Shown piece by piece: positions 8,049 through 14,213 of a stretch of 14,213 nt of DNA; positions within the stretch are counted from its first letter, which is position 1, and every line of letters begins with the position of its first letter. Below the pieces are notes generated by a model. It was not told the DNA's origin. It did no database searches and saw only the letters and a list, made by a program, of their open reading frames with translations. The DNA is taken from contig MU657344.1 of assembly GCA_026770575.1 (NCBI GenBank), positions 87,202 to 101,414 of the forward strand, read 5' to 3'. Origin of the DNA: Pelagophyceae sp. CCMP2097. Its lineage: Eukaryota > Sar > Pelagophyceae. The translations under genes and the position numbers were made by a program.

Positions 8049-8463
8049 TTCCCTGATTTTATTATAAAACCGGTTCGTACTCAGCGAATCAAATGGAATG
8101 AGAGTTTAGAATACTATGAAAATTTTGACAGAACGGTAGCAACTTTGCTCATGAATTTTCCTAACGGTGCTGTTCAAATCGAAGTCATTTATAAACACGG
8201 CATGAATTTTGATGATGGTATAAACGGTACTCAAATCCTATGGGATGCACACGAAACAAAACGAAGCACCCATGCAATTAAATTGGAAGATAAAAGAACA
8301 AGAACGAGAACAACAAAAACTAACACACACAAAAAATAAACGAGAAATTTATGAATTTCATAGAAAGAAAAATATTGACACCATAATAAATGAATGGAAA
8401 GGATTGGATTATGGGCAACTTACATCCAATAGCGAGAAAAAATATAATATACATCGATATTAA
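8049..8463 (+). pseudogene. Unidentified ORF fragments upstream of the polymerase relic
   Basis: One frame encodes text such as KWNESLEYYENFDRTV and NFPNGAVQIEVIYKHGMNFD up to about 8280 and then becomes Lys/Thr low complexity before TAA at 8337-8339. A different frame then continues with charged, helix-like text (KREIYEFHRKKNIDTIINEW) to a stop at 8461-8463. The switch suggests a frameshift inside one gene. The codons are AT-rich like the polymerase relic. I do not recognise the protein; it may be the polymerase N-terminal extension or a neighbour in the same element. Confidence 0.35.
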
Positions 8464-8543
8464 ACTCGTTATTCCAGCCGCGGGCGGTTGTACTTCATCC
8501 TTCTCGGGTTTGAAGGTGAGCATCGAAAGAAAAAAAAATCAAA

Positions 8544-10216
8544 TGTCCACACGCTACAAACAACAACTATCTATTTAAATGTATAAACAAAAAATATCCT
8601 AACAAGTTATTTAAATTCGGACTTGTTCAGTGTAACGATTTACGCCAACAATTCGGAATCGGAAAAAAAAACGCTATGATAAACATCGAAAGTACGGTTG
8701 AGATTTTTAAGTTCTTACATCCAGAGAAGGAGATAGCGATTTTTTGTCAGGAGATGGATAAAGGCGAATTAACAAACTCGTTTGTTGGAGGTACATATGA
8801 ATCCGATTTTAAATTGTTAGATTTCCATTATTTTGTTATTACAGGAAAATGGTTTTGATGTGGAGAATGTTTTAAAGAACAACTATGAAATCACAAATGT
8901 AATGCAGGTGGTGCTTAATACCCTTCTTTAACTTTACCAGCCGAAATCCCTCAAAATTTGAACTATTAAAAGATAAAACAATTCTAAACTACGATATTGA
9001 GACCCAGAGAAAGGATTTGATTAAAAAGGCATCATCCCTATATTGTAGGTTTTCATTATTATGCTGAAAATGTTCAATCAAATTTTAGGAAATTAGCAGG
9101 GCGCTTATGTATGAAAGAATTATATGAACTTCTTCGAACTAAGGAATTTGAACATATAAATTTATCAACGCATTCAATGGGAGTCGTTTCGACCACTACT
9201 ACCTTATGAAAGAAAAACTCAACCCGTTGGGCAAGGATTCGATGGGTAAGTATATCATCAACAATTCAAGAATTCTTAAACTGTCTATACAGAAAGAAAA
9301 AAAATTGATTAAGGGCAGCATTGATAAGATTTGTTGAAAAAGAATTTAGAAGATAGTGGGTGCGATTGTGTAAAGGGAGATATTGACCACGACATAAGCA
9401 CAGAATGGAAGGAAACAAGTGAAGAACGTTAACTTGAAGTCGAAAATATCTGAAGAAAGATGTAATGGGACTCACCGAACTATACGAGAAAAACAACGCA
9501 ATTATGTACGATAAGTCTCAAATAAATCAATTTGATTCAATGACAAACTCCTCAAATGCTTATCATATATGGAAAAATCGACTTTACAAACACGATATCA
9601 ATTTGCCATCACGAAAAAATGAGGACAATATCAGAAAAGCAATCTACGAAGGTAGAACGCGATTAAATAAGCGTACATATGTGAGTAAATTCTTTGACGA
9701 CATTGATAACACTTAGGTTTTATTAATAATTGATGAAAATGGTAATAAAGTTTATAAAGTGAGTGAAAACAAATATGATGAAAATGGCGTTTTTTTATTC
9801 GACGCTTCAGTGCTTAGTTTATACAGTACAGCAATGTTGAGAGAGTAACCGATTGGAATGGAGATTGCTACGAAAGAATATCAAGACGGAAAATTGGGAA
9901 TCTATAACATAGAGTATATATTGGAAAGAAAAAGCCCAGATTTTACAAGAATTATGTGGAAGTAGTTTATGAAATGAAGAAAAATGCCTTCAAAGGGACA
10001 TGTTCATACAGCACCGCAAAACTCTATTTAAATGCATTTTATGGGAAATTGTTGCAAGCATCGATAAGGAAAAAAAAAATATTTTTTAAAGGCGGAGAGT
10101 TTTTTTTTATTACAAAAAAATAAAATAATACAGATGGCTGAACTTGGTTCTGATAAATGGATTGTCTTTTATGAAACAGAACAAAATAGTAAAGAAGAGT
10201 ATGCTCAGAAGCCAAG
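8544..10216 (+). pseudogene. Decayed, 3'-truncated protein-primed family B DNA polymerase
   Basis: Conserved blocks occur in the right order but in shifting frames with many stops. The N-terminal part has NNNYLFKCIN (8562-8591), LRQQFGIG, and a possible zinc site of CGEC (8859-8870) with HKC (8892-8900). Exo I is ILNYDIET (8981-9004, Asp 8993). Exo II is NGSRFDHYYLMK (from 9176). Exo III is YLKKDVMGL (Tyr 9447, Asp 9459). The linker motif of protein-primed enzymes is IRKAIYEGRT (9630-9659), with YEGR where YxGG is usual. Palm motif A is FDASVLSLYSTAM (Asp 9801). Motif B is KLYLNAFYGK (10019-10048). The final PSH (about 10208-10216) is the usual stretch before motif C. Motif C (DTD) and the thumb are absent because GC-rich DNA begins there. 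In-frame stops include TGA 8856, TAG 9714 and TAA 9846, and single-base frameshifts lie near 8970, 9040 and 9172. It cannot be functional as it stands. Confidence 0.85.
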
Positions 10217-11083
10217 TCACTCAGAGGCCGGCCACCAAGAAGACCCGCCATCTACGCGCGCTGCTGGGACCCACAGCCGACACATGCTGTTTATATGCTC
10301 TGCGGCGGCCGCCGCGGCTACGACGCCTCGAGGAAGAAAGAGTGCACGTTTGCCGGCGTCATCGACACAACGCATCCGAGGGGTGTTGTTGAGTTTACGA
10401 CCGTCGTCGTGAGCTACGGCGCGCACCTTACGACGCCGCAAAGACTCGGCCTCACAAGCGCCTACTCCACACAACTCGACGCGCTCGACGGGGCGGTGCG
10501 GCGATTTAACGTCGAAAACGCCACAAAGGCCGTGCGCGCGCTCGAGCACCTTTATGTTGAAGGCCGCGTCGTCGACTCTACAGATACCAAGACGCTTTCC
10601 ATCGCGCGCGACCTGGCGGCGGCGGCGGCGCGCGTCGAGCAGCGGGCGCGGGAGCGCAACTGGACGGTGCTCCTGGCCGACGCGCCGCCAGGGCATGTCG
10701 GCTGTTTCGGCGTCCGCGCGTTCAACGCCACGCTTTCCGCGGACACGCGCGCCGCGTGGCTCGACGTGGCGACGCAGCACAAGTTCGGGTGGCACGCCAT
10801 CCCCACGATCAACGCCATGGCCCACGCCGCTTTCAAATTAGCGTTCGCGACGTCGCCGGCGCCTCTCGCACGCCTCGCCGCCTTTGAAGCGTTCGCGGGC
10901 CACGTCCAGGCGCACCCGTCCGCGACGGGCATCCAGCTGGGCGGCGGCGCCAAGGACTGCCTGCACTACTGCGGCAAAGGGCCGCTGCACGTCTACCCGG
11001 AGCTCATCCACAACGCGCTCCTCGCCCTGGGGCCCGTCCAATATCGCTTCAACCGATCCAGCAGCACCCATCGACGATGGTAA
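10217..11083 (+). CDS. SGNH/PC-esterase-like protein, 5' end truncated
   Basis: A GC-rich frame is open from the junction and ends at TAA 11081-11083; the first Met is at 10295. It carries DCLHYC (10955-10972) followed by GPLHVYPELIHNALLAL. This matches the C-terminal Asp-x-x-His block of SGNH hydrolases, in the DCxHWCxPG form of the PC-esterase/TBL family. Upstream, TTVVVSYGAHL (about 10397) and VLLADAPPGH (about 10668) fit the middle blocks (the Gly/Asn oxyanion region and a P-H-F-like segment). The N-terminal GDS serine block is not visible. The 5' part therefore appears to have been lost at the junction with the AT-rich island, or lies in an exon that is no longer adjacent. Enzymes of this family act on O-acyl groups of glycans. 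A donor-like GGTAAC overlaps the stop, so the gene might instead splice onward (see 11191-11360). Confidence 0.5.
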   Translation, partial: SLRGRPPRRPAIYARCWDPQPTHAVYMLCGGRRGYDASRKKECTFAGVIDTTHPRGVVEFTTVVVSYGAHLTTPQRLGLTSAYSTQLDALDGAVRRFNVENATKAVRALEHLYVEGRVVDSTDTKTLSIARDLAAAAARVEQRARERNWTVLLADAPPGHVGCFGVRAFNATLSADTRAAWLDVATQHKFGWHAIPTINAMAHAAFKLAFATSPAPLARLAAFEAFAGHVQAHPSATGIQLGGGAKDCLHYCGKGPLHVYPELIHNALLALGPVQYRFNRSSSTHRRW

Positions 11084-11190
11084 CATCTGAGCCCCGGCGG
11101 GAGCCGGCCTGGGCGGTCGCGTGTCGGGATTGCGTGTTTGGACCGGGCATGTAGAGTGCGGACGTCGTCCTCGCGGCCTCGGATTCGAAG

Positions 11191-11360
11191 CGCCTTTGCG
11201 GGAAACCTCGGCATTATTCCAGACGCGGCGCGGCGCACGGAGGCATGTCACGCAAACGGCCAAGGCGTGCCGCAGGACCTCTACGAGGCGCTGCGCTGCA
11301 AGCGCGCCGTGGCCAAGGAGTTCGCCGCGCTGCGACGGAACACGAAAGTGTTTGAAAAGT
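11191..11360 (+). other. Possible further exon between the SGNH-like gene and the kinase
   Basis: This stretch is open and protein-like (GNLGIIPDAARRTEACHANG, then LYEALRCKRAVAKEF). A GT at 11080 and an AG at 11189-11190 would join it to the SGNH frame in phase, giving an intron of 111 bp. It is also in frame with the kinase ATG at 11438 with no stop between. I cannot decide whether it is the end of the SGNH gene, an unrelated exon or a 5' extension of the kinase. Confidence 0.3.
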
Positions 11361-11437
11361 TTCCGCTTTTGTTTTGGCGACTCGTCGTTGTGTTAATTCC
11401 AACTTTTTGCCCACGGCAGCGACTCGACGCCGTACGG

Positions 11438-13018
11438 ATGCCGCGCTCGCCTGCCTCGGCGTCGCCGGTGCTTGCGGACTACGACGTCGTCGGCGTGCTG
11501 GGCTGCGGGTCGTTCGGGTCGGTGAGCCGCGTGCGGCGCAAGACTGACGGTGCCGAGTTTGCGTGCAAGTCGGTGCCCTACGGCGGCATGGCGGAGAAGC
11601 ACAAGCACCTGCTCGTCTCCGAGGTGAACATCATGCGCACGTTGCGCCATGCGCACATCGTCAAGTACGTGGATCGGATCAACGATCGCGACACCGGTAC
11701 GCTGCACATCATCATGGAGCTCTGTCCCGGAGGCGACCTCGCCTCGCTGCTCAAGCGGCAGCGCGCCAAGCGCCGCGGCCTCGACGAGCGCGCGGTGTGG
11801 CAGCTCGTGGGGCAGGTTGCGGCGGCGCTGCGCGACTGCCACGAAGGCTGCTTCTCCTCGGAAGTGGACGGCGCCGCGCCGAAAAAGCCCGTGCTCCACC
11901 GCGACTTGAAGCCGGCGAACATCCTCTTCGACGGCCGAGGCGACGTGAAAGTCGCCGACTTTGGTGCGTGGCTCTGGGAAGAGGCGCGTGCATCAACGCG
12001 AGACGGACGGCCGCTGTGCCCGCGACACACTTCCGCGGCCTAGGCCTTGCCATCGAGCTCAAGAACGCGGCGGCGCTGGCGCAGACGTGCCTGGGCACGC
12101 CGCTGTACATGGCGCCAGAGGTCGTGAAGCAGCAGCCGTACGGGCCGCCGGCGGACGTTTCAAGACTGCGTCGGCGATGGTCGGAGAACGCCGACCGTCG
12201 GGTGCACACGAGCGTTTTGAGCGGCATCCCAGAGGCTCGAGAATCGCCGGGGAACGACGTGACCTTGGAGCGCGCGGTGCTTCCGGAGCGCAACCGCGAT
12301 ACCGTTATCGCTCGATACGGAGCCAGGCTGCGCTGACGCGATGAGTGTTAGGTCTGGAGTCTGGGATGCGTGGCTTACGAGGCGTGCGCGCTGGAGCCGC
12401 CGTTCTGCGCCGACACGATGGCGGCGTTAAACGCGGACATTGTCGCCGGGAGGCTCAGAAAGCCCCTGCCGCGCACGTACTCGCCGGCGCTGCGCAAGCT
12501 CGTTTCGGCCATGCTCAACTCCGACGCCGCCGCGCGGCCCACGGCCGCCGCCGTCGCCGCCGAGACGCCGCGCGCGAGGCCCAAGGTGGCCGCCGACTCG
12601 CCGCGGCGCCGCGCGCCGTTCGACGACGCCGCAAACGCCGCCCACGACGCCAACGCCGGCGCGGGCAAGGCCGCGGCACGGCCGCGCGGCGCCGCGGCCC
12701 ACGCCGGCGGCGCGCGCGAGGCGGCGCTGGACGTGCGCGAGGCGTCGCTGGCGCGCCGCGAGGCCGCGCTGCGCGACCGCACAAAAGACCTCGACGCCGC
12801 CCGGACGACGCTCGACAAGCGTGCGTCGCAGCGCGACTCGCGCCTCGCGCGGGGCCTCTTGACTCGAGCACCGCCGCCGCTAATCCACCACGCCCCCGTT
12901 AGGCGAGCGCGCGCTCGAGCGCGCCGCCGCGGTGCAGAAGCGCACGGCGCCGCTGCCGCCGCCCGAGGCCGACCGGCGCGGCAAGAAGCAGCGCCAGTCC
13001 GACGACTTGCTGCGATGA
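11438..13018 (+). CDS. NEK-family serine/threonine protein kinase (4 exons)
   Basis: Exons are 11438-11963, 12044-12156, 12352-12820 and 12903-13018. They join to 1224 bases, 407 aa plus TGA. Visible catalytic features are the glycine loop GCGSFG (residues 22-27), Lys44 in FACK, the helix-C Glu62, HRDLKPAN (154-161), DFG (174-176, rebuilt across intron 1), GTPLYMAPE (193-201) and DVWSLGC (rebuilt across intron 2). LHIIMELCPGGDL, the HRDLKPANI form and the CHEG insertion before the catalytic loop are typical of NEK kinases and closest to NEK2. Residues from about 325 to 385 form Arg/Glu/Leu heptads (REAALDVREASLARREAAL), a likely coiled coil for dimerisation as in NEK2. Exon 4 extends that helix and ends in a basic tail. 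NEK kinases act in the cell cycle and in cilia. All catalytic residues are present. ATG 11438 begins just before the domain; the frame is open further upstream, so a longer N-terminus is possible. Confidence 0.85.
11964..12043 (+). other. Intron 1 of the NEK-type kinase gene
   Basis: An 80-bp intron begins GTGCGT and ends GCGGCCTAG, phase 1. Splicing forms the DFG glycine and reads on into LAIELKN. Confidence 0.85.
12157..12351 (+). other. Intron 2 of the NEK-type kinase gene
   Basis: A 195-bp intron begins with a weak donor, GTTTCA, and ends GAGTGTTAG, phase 0. Splicing joins PPAD to VWSLGC, the canonical kinase subdomain IX. GCGTCGGCG near the start and CGCTGACGC near the end form a short inverted match. 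Confidence 0.8.
12821..12902 (+). other. Intron 3 of the NEK-type kinase gene
   Basis: An 82-bp intron begins GTGCGT, the same donor as intron 1, and ends CCCCGTTAG. Splicing continues the heptad pattern (LDKRERALERAAAVQKR) and gives a TGA at 13016. Without it the frame runs to 13056 through Pro/Arg text with no heptads. Confidence 0.65.
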
Positions 13019-13570
13019 CTCCACTTGTGTGCAATGCGCCGGTTATGCCGCGATGAGCCGCGCGTCGCACGTCGCCACGGAGTTCTTCTCGTTGGACGGA
13101 GGCCCATCGCCCTCGACGGCGGCGTCGACGCCCGCTGCCATGATCCAATTGGCCAAGTATAACTACGCGCGGGAATTTCACATCCCTACTAGAGGCGATT
13201 CCAATTTGGGCAAGCCGAGTGCGCGCTGACGTGCTGGTGGCGGGCGGGGTTTGAGGGTGCGATCCGACGCGGCGGGGTCCGTTTAGCTGTCCGGGCCAAA
13301 AAGTTCCGCGGCGGGGGCGTCCTCGGCGCCGTTTGGGCACGGTTTAGGGGTGCGGTTCATGCCCGAAATGGGCAAGCACCTATGCACATGCCCGCGCGGC
13401 GCACAAGAGGTGGTCGGGATGGTCGTGGGGCATCTACGAGCGGTTCCCACCGGCTACCGGCGCGTGGCGGGTCCCGTGAGGGCCCGAGCACAACCTCCCA
13501 AAGTGCCCTCCCCATGCCAAACTACAGCTGACGGCTGTTCCGACGGCGGTTCCGACGGCCGCGCCGACCG
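13019..13570. other. Intergenic GC-rich region with no identified gene
   Basis: A 66-codon frame (13029-13229; ATG 13062 also possible) and a 110-codon frame (13350-13682) are present. Their translations show no family I recognise and the second runs into AT-rich sequence. The region includes the 3' UTR of the kinase. No tRNA or other RNA gene was seen. Confidence 0.4.
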
Positions 13571-13839
13571 ACAAAAAAAATATACACTACGCCTCACCAC
13601 CTTGGTCATTTTGAAAAGGTTAAAAAAAAGATGTCCGTCGACGTACAAAAATAATGAGAAAAAAATGAAAAATGAAAAATGAAAAAAGGGGAAAGTGAAT
13701 TATTTTTTTAGGTCAAAAAAGTGTCGGATAATTTTAAAGATTGAAAAAGAACGGGAAAAAAAATTTGCGCAAAAAAACGCAGGCTGAAAACCCGCTTTGA
13801 TACTTGGATAAAATCTTTAAAAAAAATCGCAACTCGAGG
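13571..13839. other. AT-rich, A-tract-rich non-coding stretch
   Basis: It contains a short tandem repeat of GAAAAAT units at about 13653-13688 and many A-tracts. The composition resembles the left part of the AT-rich island near 6985-7020, which has a similar GAAAAAATGGAAAAAAATG run. Confidence 0.5.
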
Positions 13840-13907
13840 CTAAAATCTTCACTTTGAAAGAGAAAAAATAATTTGTAGAAAATTAAGGATTTGATAAAAT
13901 CTTAATA
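13840..13907 (+). repeat. Single diverged unit of the 94-bp repeat family
   Basis: GAAAGAGAAAAAATAATTTG followed by AAGGATTTGATAAAATCTT parallels AGAAAGAGAAAAAACATTTT and AAGGATTTGATGAAATCTT in the unit at 7128-7210. Order and spacing are the same. Confidence 0.55.
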
Positions 13908-13954
13908 GATTTAACAGTAGGTGGTTGATAAAATCTAGGGAAATTGTGACTTTA

Positions 13955-14053
13955 GGGGGGTGATATGGAAATTTTGTCGGCCGTTTGGGGGGTGACATGG
14001 AAACCGCGGCCCTTCTGGGGGGTGACAGCCAGCTTTCTCGTAAGATGGGGGGG
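13955..14053 (+). repeat. Tandem repeat of GGGGGG-TGA units, about 30-bp period
   Basis: G-runs start at 13955, 13987, 14017 and 14047, with spacings of 32, 30 and 30 bp. The first three are followed by TGATATGGAAA, TGACATGGAAA and TGACAGCCAGC. The fourth has seven Gs and then TTAAAAACC. The sequences between runs diverge. Confidence 0.8.
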
Positions 14054-14213
14054 TTAAAAACCACTTGATCCAAGATAGCAGCCGAGACTGCGCATCGAGG
14101 GGCGGCTGTTGACATGAAAATATGACACCATCTGCCACTGACGTATGCCCTGGCAAAAGGGATTTCCGGTCCCAGTGCCAGGAGCCAGTTGAGAAAAGTG
14201 TATATAAACATAT
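14054..14213. other. Window end, no gene seen; TATA-like sequence at the edge
   Basis: No coding sequence is apparent. GTGTATATAAACAT at about 14199-14212 is TATA-box-like and could belong to a gene beyond the window, but a chance match in AT-rich DNA is equally likely. Confidence 0.25.

Larger units (their letters stand above)
6887..10216. mobile_element. AT-rich island with relics of a protein-primed polymerase element
   Basis: Composition shifts sharply from GC-rich to AT-rich near 6885 and back near 10216, with A- and T-ending codons in between. The island contains a left-edge hairpin, 94-bp repeats, a MITE copy, unidentified ORF fragments and a decayed family B polymerase gene. The right edge falls inside the polymerase frame and the SGNH gene beyond it lacks its start. 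I see no matching terminal repeats or target duplication at the two edges, so the ends of the original element are probably lost. A Polinton-like virus, virophage, Polinton or mitochondrial linear plasmid are all possible sources. Confidence 0.6.

Noticed and set aside
8856..8888. TGA read as tryptophan, making the polymerase region an alternative-code gene
   Set aside because: TAA and TAG also interrupt the frame and single-base frameshifts lie elsewhere in the gene, so simple decay explains all breaks without recoding.
7996..10210. Frame breaks as sequencing errors in homopolymers
   Set aside because: Some breaks lie near A-tracts, but others are substitutions creating stops in non-homopolymer context (for example TAA 9846 and TAG 9714), and the 3' end of the gene is missing altogether. 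Raw reads would settle it.
6887..10216. The AT-rich island as a nuclear copy of organelle DNA or as contamination
   Set aside because: No rRNA, tRNA or organelle protein gene was found. A MITE family and a repeat shared with the GC-rich part of the window are present within or beside it. A mitochondrial linear plasmid source of the polymerase remains possible.
13029..13229. A 66-codon ORF after the kinase
   Set aside because: It is short, starts 10 bases after the kinase stop codon, shows no recognised motif, and lies where a 3' UTR is expected.
12375..13340. A 321-codon minus-strand frame opposite the kinase 3' end
   Set aside because: It is antisense to kinase domain and coiled-coil coding sequence and consists of low-complexity Arg/Ala/Ser text.
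13955..14053. The 30-bp array as a CRISPR
   Set aside because: Only the G-run and a few following bases are conserved, units are about 30 bp in total with no separate repeat and spacer, and the surrounding genome is eukaryotic.
1..14213. tRNA, rRNA or other structured RNA genes
   Set aside because: I looked for TTC-A box and cloverleaf patterns and for conserved rRNA words on both strands and saw none convincing.

Overview
The window looks like nuclear DNA of a GC-rich single-celled eukaryotic alga. A pelagophyte or other stramenopile, or a haptophyte, would fit; the lineage is inferred from style and not from a marker gene. The genes are GC-rich with GC-ending codons and closely spaced. Two of them can be assembled from exons across short GT-AG introns of 64-195 bp. 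The proteins are eukaryotic: an RCC1 propeller joined to IPT/TIG domains, a NEK-type kinase and a hAT-like transposase.

Layout. Bases 3-1463 hold the 3' part of a hAT-like transposase gene, followed by a cluster of GTAATTAC repeats (1739-1797) that may be its subterminal region. A 189-bp inverted-repeat element (1815-2003) lies about 110 bp upstream of a three-exon RCC1/IPT gene (2113-5651, 1107 aa). After about 550 bp with no convincing gene comes an unrecognised ORF (6201-6605) whose frame continues past one stop codon. Base composition then changes abruptly at about 6885 to a 3.3-kb AT-rich island. The island holds a 103-bp-scale hairpin at its left edge, a 94-bp tandem repeat, a second copy of the inverted-repeat element (7568-7726), unidentified ORF fragments, and a heavily broken protein-primed family B DNA polymerase gene (about 8544-10216). 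The polymerase stops dead at a second composition junction near 10216.

Right of the island, GC-rich DNA resumes inside a 5'-truncated SGNH/PC-esterase-like gene (to 11083). A four-exon NEK-type kinase gene follows (11438-13018, 407 aa). The right end is gene-poor. It contains AT-rich DNA with one more unit of the 94-bp repeat family (about 13840-13907) and a 30-bp tandem repeat of GGGGGG-TGA units (13955-14053).

How it fits together. The host genes do not form an obvious pathway. The interesting layer is mobile DNA: a hAT relic, a TA-flanked MITE family with one copy in host DNA and one in the island, and a decayed Polinton-like, virophage-like or linear-plasmid-like polymerase. The MITE copy and the shared 94-bp repeat inside the island argue that it has long been resident in this genome and is not assembly contamination. 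I do not see an intact new multi-gene system. The polymerase island and the MITE family are the best leads.
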